Source: Hymenobacter amundsenii
GTDB taxonomy: Bacteria; Bacteroidota; Bacteroidia; Cytophagales; Hymenobacteraceae
Length of the DNA: 64,000 bases
Assembly (NCBI RefSeq): GCF_002204745.1
Contig: NZ_NIRR01000011.1
Location: 41,437 to 105,436, forward strand
Reading direction: 5' to 3'
Below are positions 16,172-23,826 of the stretch, piece by piece. The notes beneath the pieces were generated by a model. The model was given only the letters and a program-made list of their open reading frames with translations. It was not told where the DNA came from and searched no databases. Position 1 is the first letter of the stretch, and each line of letters opens with the position of its first letter. Made by a program: the position numbers and the translations under genes.

Positions 16172-18070
16172 ATGGGTAAGAAACACCACTCTTCCGACGA
16201 CGCGCCCAAGGGCCGCGGCCGCTCTTCTAAATCCGACCGCCCCTTCAACAAGGACAAAGACGCGGGCAGCAAATTCATTCAGCCCGGCCAAGAGCGCGCC
16301 AACCGCGCTACCGGCAACAGCCGCTTCGGCGCCGACCGCGACAACAACCGTCGTGATGACAACCGCCGCGACGATTCGCGCCGTGGTTCAGACCGACCTT
16401 CGTTTGGCCGGCCCTCGGAGGGTGGCTTCGGTGGTCCCCGTAAGTTTGGCAGCGGTGGCGGCAGCAGCCCCGGCGGCCCGCGCAAATTTGGCACCGGCGG
16501 CGACAACCGCTTCGGCCGCGATGCCCGCCCCGCCCGCGACAACGACCGCCGCGAGGGAGGCTTTGGCCGCGAGAGCCGCGATGAGCGCCCGGCCCGGCCC
16601 GTGCGCGATTTCGAATCGAAGAAGACTTGGCAGGGCCAACCCTACCGCCGCGAAGACGGTGAGCTATCAGTACCCAGGGGCTTACCCGGCGAGCGGAACC
16701 GCAAATTCGTGAAGCAGAATCCGAATGCTGCCGATGAGCCGCGCCCGGAGGCGCCACGTCCGCGCCCGGAAGCCGACTACCAGGGCTCGAAGGACTACGG
16801 TCCGGAGCGTCCGGTACGTCCGGCCCGGGCTTTCGACCCCAACCGCCGGCCCGAGGACCTGGCCCCTCAGCACCCCGATTTCTCCGACGACAAAACCTAC
16901 CGCACCACCCGCCGGGCCGAACAGGCCGGGGAGGAGCAGCGGCCCCGGGAAGAGCGCAACAGCTCCGACGACCGCCGCAGCACGGGCTTCGGTGGCGGCG
17001 CCAGCGGTGAGCGGCGCGGCAGCCGCGCCGGTAGCTTCGGCACCGACCGCCCGGAGCGGCGCGAGAGCACCGACCGCGACGACCGTCGCCGCGAGCGGCC
17101 CACGGGCTCGGACCGGCCGGAGCGCCGGGGAGCCTTCGGCGACGACCGCCGCCGTGATGACCGTAGTGCGCCCGAGCGCCCCCGCCGGGCCTACGATGAG
17201 CGCCCCAACCGTGACCGGCCTGCCCCCGACCCAACCCGGGCCGGTAAGCCCCGGCGCGGCGAAGTAGCCGGCGAAGCGCCCGACTATCAGAACCTGCGCC
17301 ATTACGAGGAAGACAAGAACCGCGGCAACAAGCGCCGCCGCGATGAGGAGCCGGAAGAAGCCGGTACCACGCGCCTGAACCGCTACATCGCCAACGCCGG
17401 CATCTGCTCACGCCGCGACGCCGACGCCCTGATTGCGGCCGGCGAAATCAAGGTGAATGGCGAAGTGGTGACGGAGATGGGCTACCAGGTGCAGCCTTCC
17501 GATACTGTGCAGTACGGCAAGACCAACCTCAGCCGCGAAAAGCAGGTGTACCTGTTGCTCAACAAGCCCAAGGACTTCCTGACCACCACCGACGACCCCG
17601 AAGGCCGCCGCACCGTGATGGAGCTCATCAAGAGCGCCTCCAAGGAGCGGGTGTTCCCGGTGGGCCGCCTCGACCGTAATACTACGGGCCTGCTGCTATT
17701 CACTAACGACGGCGAAGTAGCCCAGAAGCTTTCCCATCCCTCGCACCGCAACAAGAAAATCTATCAGGTGGAGCTTGATAAGCCCCTGACCGAGGAGCAC
17801 CTGCGCCAGATTGCGGCCGGCGTGGAGCTGGAAGACGGCAAGGCCGAAGTAGACGATGTGGCCGTAGTGGCCGGCAACCCGCACTTCGTGGGTGTGGAAA
17901 TCCATATTGGCCGTAACCGCATTGTGCGCCGCATTTTCGAGCATTTGGGCTACGACGTAGTAACGCTGGACCGGGTGCAGTACGCAGGCCTGACCAAGAA
18001 GGACCTGCCCCGGGGCAAGTGGCGCTTCCTGAGCGAGAAGGAAGTCATTCGCCTCAAATATTTCATGTAG
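16172..18070 (+). CDS. RluB/RsuA-family pseudouridine synthase with long disordered N-terminus
   Basis: The C-terminal 240 residues form a complete rRNA pseudouridine synthase. An S4 RNA-binding domain (RLNRYIANAGICSRRDAD onward, about 398-455) comes first, then the catalytic domain with LLLNKPKDFLTT, the GRLDRNTTGLLL motif carrying the catalytic Asp near residue 498, and VEIHIGRNRIVRRIFEHLGY. The first roughly 390 residues are low-complexity, dominated by Arg, Asp, Gly, Pro and Ser, with repeated RRDD/RPER-like units. Long basic-acidic extensions are known on Bacteroidetes members of this family, but this one is longer than the enzyme itself. Target base is probably in 23S or 16S rRNA. Confidence 0.93.
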   Translation: MGKKHHSSDDAPKGRGRSSKSDRPFNKDKDAGSKFIQPGQERANRATGNSRFGADRDNNRRDDNRRDDSRRGSDRPSFGRPSEGGFGGPRKFGSGGGSSPGGPRKFGTGGDNRFGRDARPARDNDRREGGFGRESRDERPARPVRDFESKKTWQGQPYRREDGELSVPRGLPGERNRKFVKQNPNAADEPRPEAPRPRPEADYQGSKDYGPERPVRPARAFDPNRRPEDLAPQHPDFSDDKTYRTTRRAEQAGEEQRPREERNSSDDRRSTGFGGGASGERRGSRAGSFGTDRPERRESTDRDDRRRERPTGSDRPERRGAFGDDRRRDDRSAPERPRRAYDERPNRDRPAPDPTRAGKPRRGEVAGEAPDYQNLRHYEEDKNRGNKRRRDEEPEEAGTTRLNRYIANAGICSRRDADALIAAGEIKVNGEVVTEMGYQVQPSDTVQYGKTNLSREKQVYLLLNKPKDFLTTTDDPEGRRTVMELIKSASKERVFPVGRLDRNTTGLLLFTNDGEVAQKLSHPSHRNKKIYQVELDKPLTEEHLRQIAAGVELEDGKAEVDDVAVVAGNPHFVGVEIHIGRNRIVRRIFEHLGYDVVTLDRVQYAGLTKKDLPRGKWRFLSEKEVIRLKYFM

Positions 18071-18119
18071 GCACGCAACCGCCCGGGGGCCAGAGGGCTC
18101 CCGGTAGTGTTGTTAGTTA

Positions 18120-18220
18120 GAACGTCATTCAGAGCGAAACGAAGAATCTCGCATGCTGATGTTGATAATCATTTCAACGGTTGGCGCGCGAGATTCTTCG
18201 CTTCGCTCTGAATGACGTTC
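18120..18220. repeat. GAACGTCATTC palindrome family, full copy 1
   Basis: The arms are 18120-18152 and 18188-18220: 33 bp with one mismatch, beginning GAACGTCATTCAGAGCGAA and ending in TCTCGC before a variable centre. A second full copy is at 31448-31551. Confidence 0.92.
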
Positions 18221-18224
18221 TTTT

Positions 18225-18252
18225 CTCACTTCTCACTTCTCACTTCTCACTT
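18225..18252. repeat. Four tandem CTCACTT units
   Basis: Four exact 7-base units directly abutting, ending 6 bases before the coaX TTG start. The tract occupies the place of the ribosome-binding region. Confidence 0.8.
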
Positions 18253-18258
18253 CCCCGC

Positions 18259-19002
18259 TTGCGTACCCTCGCCCTCGATATTGGCAATACGGCCGTGAAA
18301 TACGGCTGCTTCGAGCAGGATACGCTGTGCGAATCGGCTAGCGGGCAGACGACAGCGCAGGTGCTAGCGGCCGTGCAACGGCTCCGGCCCGAGCACGTGG
18401 TGCTGGCTTCGGTGGCCGAACCCACCGCCACCTGGGCCGCCGAGTTGCGGGCGCTGGTACCGGGCCGGGTGCTCGAATTCGTGCCCGCCACCACACCGCT
18501 GCCCATCGCCAATGCCTACGCTACGCCCCAGACCCTGGGAGCCGACCGGCTGGCGGCGGCGGTGGGGGCGGCCTGGCTGCTCCCGGGCCGCGACGTGGTG
18601 GTGGTCGATGCCGGGACGGCCATCAAGTGCGACTTGGTGGAGGCTGCTGGCGGTTTTCGGGGCGGTAGCATTGCGCCGGGGTTGGCGTTGCGGTTTCGGG
18701 CGTTGCACGAGTTTACGGGGCGGCTGCCACTGGTAGCGGGCCTACCCGACCCCACCGAAGCCGTACCGCTGACCGGCACCGATACCGCCAGCGCCATCCG
18801 AAGCGGGGTGCTGAACGGGGCCACTGCCGAGGTAGCGGGCCTACTGGCCGATTACGCCGCCCGTTACCCTGGGCTGGCCGTGGTGCTGGCTGGGGGCGAC
18901 GCGCCTTTTTTTCGTGCCCGATTGAAAGGGCCTATCTTTGTTGTGCCGGAGCTGGTATTGATCGGGCTCCATCGAATTTTAGTACATCATGTCGCAACCT
19001 AA
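18259..19002 (+). CDS. coaX: Type III pantothenate kinase
   Basis: Phosphorylates pantothenate in the first step of coenzyme A synthesis. The protein has 247 residues. The phosphate-binding motif LALDIGNT is at the N-terminus, GADRLAAAVGA near residue 95, the adenosine/catalytic segment VVVDAGTAIKCD near 115, and GGSIAPGLALR near 135. The start is set at TTG 18259, since the frame upstream runs through the tandem repeat and the palindrome arm and would add a spurious AREILRF segment. The 14-base overlap with the next gene suggests a shared operon with the outer-membrane protein and lptC. Confidence 0.93.
   Translation: MRTLALDIGNTAVKYGCFEQDTLCESASGQTTAQVLAAVQRLRPEHVVLASVAEPTATWAAELRALVPGRVLEFVPATTPLPIANAYATPQTLGADRLAAAVGAAWLLPGRDVVVVDAGTAIKCDLVEAAGGFRGGSIAPGLALRFRALHEFTGRLPLVAGLPDPTEAVPLTGTDTASAIRSGVLNGATAEVAGLLADYAARYPGLAVVLAGGDAPFFRARLKGPIFVVPELVLIGLHRILVHHVAT
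18933..18940 (+). promoter_or_regulatory. Candidate internal -7 element TATCTTTG
   Basis: Lies within coaX, 49 bases before the start of the outer-membrane protein gene. Could give an internal promoter. Confidence 0.35.
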
Positions 19003-20347
19003 CTTCGTCGGCCTAGCCGGCGGTCTTTCGCTATTGGGCCTGCTGGCTGCTTCTTCGGTGGCGCTGGGCCAGGGCCAGGGCCTGGGCAACTCCCCTTATT
19101 CGCGCCTGGGCCTGGGCGATGCCAGTCAGAATCTGGGAGGCGTCCGGCAGATGGGCATGGGCGGCGTGGGCGTGGCGGCCCCCAACGGTGTCAACGTCAA
19201 CGAGCTCAACCCGGCCCTGCTCTATTATACTACCCGCACCACCTTCGAGGCGGGCTACACGGGGCAGTTCAAGCGGCTGGAAAACGACAAGGCCAGTGAG
19301 CGGACCGGTACCGGCACGCTGGGGTATGTGGCGCTGTCCCTGCCCATCAACCGCAACTGGGCCGCGGCCATCGGCCTCAAGCCCTACAGCACGGTCGATT
19401 ACAAGGCACAAAGCGTTGATAAAAGCGTTATCAACGACACCGAGGCCCAGCTCGAACGGCAGTATACGGGCAGCGGAGGGCTGTCGGAAGCATACATGAG
19501 CCACGGCATCCGTTTGGCCAAGGGCCTGGCGATTGGGGTGTCGGCGAGCTACATATTCGGGAGCATCGACCAGGAAACCAGCACCCGCATTGGTACCGCG
19601 TTGTTTCCGCTGAGCGTGGCCAACCGAGAAACCTACCAGCAGCACATCCGGTATTCCGATTTTGCCTTCCGGGGCGGAATTCATTACCGGGGCAAAGTCA
19701 CTGACAAAATCAACTTCAACGTGGGCGGCACGCATAGCTTCCGCACCCAGTTCAGCGGGGAGCGGACGTTGAGCCAGCTGCGCGAGGATGCCAATCAGGT
19801 GCAGATCGGTACGGTGGTGCTAAACAGCGACGAGACGGGCACGGCTCAGGTGCCGGCTCTTACGCAGCTAGGGGTGAGCTTCGACAACAACCGCAACTGG
19901 AGCCTTAACCTCGATGGCGCGTTGCAGCAATGGTCGCAGTTCCGGGCCTTTGGCGAGCAGGGGGGAAGCTCGGGCGTGCCCCTGAGCAACACTTACCGCA
20001 TGGGCCTGGGTGGCGAGCTGACCCCCGATGCTACGTCGGTCGACCATTACCTAAAGCGCATTACGTACCGGGCGGGCCTGAGCGTGGCCCAGATGCCCTA
20101 CCGCCCCGGCGGCAACGTGCTTTACGACCGGGGCGTGAGCTGGGGCTTTGCTCTGCCGCTGCCCACCGCTACCGCCCTCGATGCTACCACTGTCAGCCTG
20201 GGCTTCACCTACGGGCAGCGTGGCAACACCGATGTGCAGACGCTCGACAACGGCAGCATCGAGCGCAACGTGAAGGAGAACTACCTGCGGATGCAGCTGG
20301 GCGTCACGCTCAACAACCGCTGGTTTATCAAGCGTCGGATTGAGTAA
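18989..20347 (+). CDS. Putative outer-membrane beta-barrel protein
   Basis: A 452-residue protein with an N-terminal signal (GLSLLGLLAASSVALGQGQ) and a beta-barrel-like pattern of alternating strands through to the C-terminus. After the signal it has NSPYSRLGLGD and MGMGGVGVAAPNGVNVNELNPA, a glycine-rich start seen in FadL-like and related Bacteroidetes porins. It lies between coaX and lptC in the same operon, an order I recall from other Bacteroidetes genomes. A role in outer-membrane transport or assembly is a reasonable guess; I cannot assign a substrate. Its coding start overlaps coaX by 14 bases. Confidence 0.8.
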   Translation: MSQPNFVGLAGGLSLLGLLAASSVALGQGQGLGNSPYSRLGLGDASQNLGGVRQMGMGGVGVAAPNGVNVNELNPALLYYTTRTTFEAGYTGQFKRLENDKASERTGTGTLGYVALSLPINRNWAAAIGLKPYSTVDYKAQSVDKSVINDTEAQLERQYTGSGGLSEAYMSHGIRLAKGLAIGVSASYIFGSIDQETSTRIGTALFPLSVANRETYQQHIRYSDFAFRGGIHYRGKVTDKINFNVGGTHSFRTQFSGERTLSQLREDANQVQIGTVVLNSDETGTAQVPALTQLGVSFDNNRNWSLNLDGALQQWSQFRAFGEQGGSSGVPLSNTYRMGLGGELTPDATSVDHYLKRITYRAGLSVAQMPYRPGGNVLYDRGVSWGFALPLPTATALDATTVSLGFTYGQRGNTDVQTLDNGSIERNVKENYLRMQLGVTLNNRWFIKRRIE

Positions 20348-20360
20348 TCCGCGGCCTGAT

Positions 20361-20945
20361 ATGAAACGAACGAGCTGGCTGGCAACCGGGCTGGGCGCGG
20401 TGCTATTGCTGGCCGGCTGCCGCAAAAGCACCGACGAAGTGGTGGCCAAACCCATCGACTACAAAGGGCCTACCATCGAAACGCGCAACGTGCTCATGCT
20501 CGTGAGCGACTCGGCCCGATTGCGGGTGCGCTTGAAAACCCCGCTGGAGCAGGATTTTGAGTCGGGCGACCGGCTGTACCCCGAAGGTGTGGAGCTTACG
20601 TTCATGGATGCCGATGGCGAAACAATCATCAATACCATCACGGGCAAGTACGGGCGCTTCGAGCGTAACAAGAGCCTGTATACTCTGCGTGGCGACGTGC
20701 GCGTGACCAACGTGCCCAAGCAGCAGCGCATGAACACGGAGGAAGCCTTCTACGACCAGAACAAGGCCAGCATCTACACCAAGCCGGAAACCGAAATCCG
20801 GGTCACGACGCCCACCGAGGTGCTTACCGGCCGGGGCCTGACGGCCAACCAGGATTTCTCGCGCTACCGCATCCTGACGCCGACCGGCGTTTTCACCCTT
20901 CAGAACGCGCCCACCGCTGGCCCCGCGCCGGCGCCTGCCCGTTAA
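20361..20945 (+). CDS. lptC: LptC-like LPS export periplasmic lipoprotein
   Basis: LptC carries lipopolysaccharide from the inner-membrane LptBFG complex to LptA. This 194-residue protein begins with a lipoprotein signal (LLLAGC, Cys near 22). The rest has the jellyroll-like repeat pattern of the LptC family, including LVSDSARLRVRL, GVELTFMDADGETINTITGKYGRF-like text spread over residues 80-105, and VTTPTEVLTGRGLTANQDFSRY, which marks family members. It is 13 bases downstream of the outer-membrane protein gene and 9 bases before the next gene. lptB is encoded separately at 30.7 kb. Confidence 0.88.
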   Translation: MKRTSWLATGLGAVLLLAGCRKSTDEVVAKPIDYKGPTIETRNVLMLVSDSARLRVRLKTPLEQDFESGDRLYPEGVELTFMDADGETIINTITGKYGRFERNKSLYTLRGDVRVTNVPKQQRMNTEEAFYDQNKASIYTKPETEIRVTTPTEVLTGRGLTANQDFSRYRILTPTGVFTLQNAPTAGPAPAPAR

Positions 20946-20954
20946 CCTTGCCTT

Positions 20955-21230
20955 ATGAAACGATTCTGGGACCCCGGCATCAGCCAAACCATACTGTTCG
21001 TTTTTGGCGTATTCACGTTCGTAATTGCCTCCTACGGGACGCTGGTTAAGGGGGGTATTGAGGGACTCTACGACAACTACCTGCTGTTCATGATTTCGTT
21101 TGCCTGCATTCTTGGGCTACGCTACCTACGCCAGCGCGACAAGGAGGCCGCTGCCGAAGCCGCTGCTGCCCGCCAGGCCGAGCTGAAAAAGGCCTCGAAG
21201 CCGACTAAAAAAGGTAAAAAGCGGAAGTAG
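20955..21230 (+). CDS. Small two-helix membrane protein
   Basis: A 91-residue protein with two hydrophobic segments (about 10-30 and 42-58) followed by a charged, Ala/Lys-rich helix and a very basic tail (KKGKKRK). I do not recognise a family. It is 9 bases after lptC, so it is probably co-transcribed with the LPS-export gene. The basic tail should stay in the cytoplasm and might contact membrane lipids or RNA. Confidence 0.72.
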   Translation: MKRFWDPGISQTILFVFGVFTFVIASYGTLVKGGIEGLYDNYLLFMISFACILGLRYLRQRDKEAAAEAAAARQAELKKASKPTKKGKKRK

Positions 21231-21260
21231 CGGGAGTTTTAAAGCTTGAAGCTAAAATGT

Positions 21261-21388
21261 AGCTCCCCTCCTTGGAAAGGAGGGGCCGGGGGTGGTTGAT
21301 GTTATATGAACAGTTTTTTAGGCTAGTTTCTAATTATCGTTTAAACGTCGTCCACCACCCCAACCCCTCCTTTCCAAGGAGGGGAGCT
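21261..21388. repeat. Nested palindrome with TCCTTGGAAAGGA cores
   Basis: Two outer arms (about 21261-21296 and 21353-21388) pair with each other, and each arm holds its own small palindrome (CTCCTTGGAAAGGAG, CTCCTTTCCAAGGAG). The centre of about 55 bases is AT-rich. Repeats of this type are scattered through Bacteroidetes genomes. Confidence 0.8.
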
Positions 21389-21546
21389 AGTTCTAGTACT
21401 AACGACCTTTGGCGTTTCAAATCATTACTTAGGCTCGCCCCAAGCGCTGCCAAGGGCTATCTGACAGAGAATCTACTTAATGACCATCTTTTTTGGTTAT
21501 TTTGCGCCTCATTCACCTTTTTCTACCCGCGCTTTTTTTCAAGTAC

Positions 21547-23676
21547 ATGGCATTAATTAACACGATCCGGGAAAAATCGGGCTGGGCCGTCGGGGCTATC
21601 GTCATCGGCTTGCTCCTGTTTATGGTGGGCGGCGACCTGTTTACGGGCCAGAACAGCTTTTTTGGCCGCGACGACCGCTCGGTGGGCGAAATTGCCGGCC
21701 AGAAGGTAGAATACGACGAGTTCAACGCCTCGCTGGAACAGGCCAAGCAGGCCTTCATTCAGCAGCAGGGCCGCCAGCCCGACGAGCAGGCCATGGGCTA
21801 CCTGCGCGAGCAGGCCTGGAACCAGCTCCTCTACCGCATCGCCTTCCAGAAGCAGTTCGAGAAGCTGGGCCTGAAAGTATCGGACGATGAGCTGACCGAC
21901 ATGGTGCAGGGCAACAATATCCACCCCAGCATCCGCCAGGCCTTCACCGACTCGACCGGCCAGTTCGATGTGCTCAAAGTGAAGGAGTACCTGCGCAACC
22001 TCGACAAAATGGACCCGCGCAACCAAGCCGCCTTCGCCTCGTTCGAGCAGAACCTGCGCCCCGAGCGCCTAAGCAGCAAGTACACCAATCTGCTCAAGAT
22101 GAGCACCTACGTAACCTCGGCCGAAGCCAAGCGCTTCAACGAGGCCCAGCAGGCTCAGGTGAACCTGCGCTACCTGTTCGTGCCCTACTTCGCGGTGTCC
22201 GATTCGAGCATCAAGGTAACCGACGAGCAACTACAGGCTTACATTGATAAAAACCAGGGCCGCTACAAAGTAGAGGATGGCCGCAGCATCGAGTACGTGG
22301 CTATTCCGGTTACGGCTTCGGTGGAAGACAGCAGCGAGGTGCGCCAGACCGTGAATCAGCTGGCTACCCAGTTTGCCTCGGCTCCCGCCGATTCGGTTTT
22401 CGTGAAACTCAACTCCGATAACCCCACGGCGCCCGCCTATCTCTCGGCCGCCGATATGCCCGAGAAGCTGCGCGAGCAGCTACCGTTGCAGGTGGACAAG
22501 GTGTATGGCCCCTACGCCGAAAACGGCACGTTCTCGCTCTACAAAGTAACCGGCGAGAAAACCGGCGAACAGGCTGCCGCCCGCGCCAGCCACATCCTCA
22601 TTAAGGCCGACGGCACCACGCCCGAAGCTGATGCCGCCGCCAAAGCCAAGGCAACCGACGTGCTCAACAAAATAAAGGGCGGAGCCGATTTCGCCGCTAT
22701 GGCCCGCCAGTTTGGTTCCGATGGCACCACCGCCACCGGCGGCGACCTGGGCTGGTTCCAGCAGGGCCGCATGGTGCCCGAGTTCGAGAAGGCCGTGTTC
22801 GGCGCTTCCTCGGCCGGCCTGCTGCCTAGCCTCGTCAAAACGTCGTTCGGTTACCACATCATCAAGGTAACGGCCGCCCCCACCAAGAAAACCTACCGGG
22901 TAGCCACGGTGCAGAAGAGCATTCAGCCCACCGACGGCACCCGCGACGCGGCCTACAACCAGGCCCAGCAGTTGAAGGGTGCCGCCGCCGACCTCGAATC
23001 GTTCCGTAAGGCCGTAGCCGCCGATAAGAGCCTTCAGAAAGTGGAAGCCAAGAACCTCGGCCGCGCCGACCAAGCCGTGAACAACCTGCAAGGGGCTCGC
23101 GCTGTGGTGCGTTGGGCCTTCGGGGCCGACGACTCGGAAGGTGCCGGGGCTAAAGCCGTGGGCGACGTATCGCGCGTGTTTGAGATTGGCGACAGTTACG
23201 TAGTAGCTGTGCTGACTGGCGAGCGGAGCAAAGGCACCGCCGACGTAGCCAGCATCAAGCCCGAAATCACGGCGCAGGTGCGCAACGAGTTGAAGGCCGA
23301 GCAGATCAAGCAGAAGCTGGCTTCTGCCAAGGGTACACTGGAGCAGATGGCCCAGGCCTACGGCGCCAGTGCCCAGGTAAAAACGGCCGATAACGTGATC
23401 CTCAGCCAAGGTATGATTGCCGGTGTGGGTAGTGAGCCTACCGCCGTAGGTCGCGCCTTCGGCCTGAAAGTGGGGCAGAAGTCGGAGCCGATTGCCGGCG
23501 ACCAGGGCGTGTTCGTGGTGGAACCTACCAGCATCCAGCCAGCCCCGCCCACCACCGACCTGAAAGCCGCGCAGCAGCAGCTGGTGGCCCAGCGCACGGC
23601 CCGCGCCGATGGTCTCATCTTCGAAGCCATTAAGCAGCACGCCAACGTAAAAGACAACCGCACGAAGTTCTTCTAG
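21547..23676 (+). CDS. PpiD/SurA-like periplasmic peptidyl-prolyl isomerase
   Basis: A 709-residue membrane-anchored foldase. Residues 1-35 hold a single membrane segment (GWAVGAIVIGLLLFMVGG). A SurA-type N-terminal chaperone region follows (about 50-230), then one recognisable parvulin domain at about 346-440 (ARASHILIKADGT, FGSDGTTATGGDLGWF, FGYHIIKV). A second, degenerate region follows to the C-terminus. The architecture matches PpiD, which helps newly secreted proteins fold at the Sec exit. The ATG at 21547 is chosen over an upstream in-frame start whose leader has no family features. It ends in a strong terminator. Confidence 0.92.
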   Translation: MALINTIREKSGWAVGAIVIGLLLFMVGGDLFTGQNSFFGRDDRSVGEIAGQKVEYDEFNASLEQAKQAFIQQQGRQPDEQAMGYLREQAWNQLLYRIAFQKQFEKLGLKVSDDELTDMVQGNNIHPSIRQAFTDSTGQFDVLKVKEYLRNLDKMDPRNQAAFASFEQNLRPERLSSKYTNLLKMSTYVTSAEAKRFNEAQQAQVNLRYLFVPYFAVSDSSIKVTDEQLQAYIDKNQGRYKVEDGRSIEYVAIPVTASVEDSSEVRQTVNQLATQFASAPADSVFVKLNSDNPTAPAYLSAADMPEKLREQLPLQVDKVYGPYAENGTFSLYKVTGEKTGEQAAARASHILIKADGTTPEADAAAKAKATDVLNKIKGGADFAAMARQFGSDGTTATGGDLGWFQQGRMVPEFEKAVFGASSAGLLPSLVKTSFGYHIIKVTAAPTKKTYRVATVQKSIQPTDGTRDAAYNQAQQLKGAAADLESFRKAVAADKSLQKVEAKNLGRADQAVNNLQGARAVVRWAFGADDSEGAGAKAVGDVSRVFEIGDSYVVAVLTGERSKGTADVASIKPEITAQVRNELKAEQIKQKLASAKGTLEQMAQAYGASAQVKTADNVILSQGMIAGVGSEPTAVGRAFGLKVGQKSEPIAGDQGVFVVEPTSIQPAPPTTDLKAAQQQLVAQRTARADGLIFEAIKQHANVKDNRTKFF

Positions 23677-23703
23677 GCCACCAAAGCCGGCTTCCCAACA
23701 AGC

Positions 23704-23738
23704 AAAAGGGCCGTACCTTCGGGGACGGTCCTTTTTTT
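23704..23738 (+). terminator. Terminator after the PpiD-like gene
   Basis: AAAAGGGCCGT pairs with ACGGTCCTTTT (one G-T pair), then a run of seven T. Confidence 0.85.
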
Positions 23739-23826
23739 GTGGCTGAGTAACTCGGTGAACGTCATTTACCGAGTCACTCCTTCACCACTCCGGCACTTTC
23801 CGGCCGCTGTTTTTCGTTAACTACTC

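Noticed and set aside
18181..18258. N-terminal extension of coaX
   Set aside because: It is the translation of a palindrome arm and of CTCACTT repeats; coaX proteins start at the DIGNT segment.
19031..19735. Antisense 234-codon frame over the outer-membrane protein gene
   Set aside because: Shadow frame with no domain or start signal.
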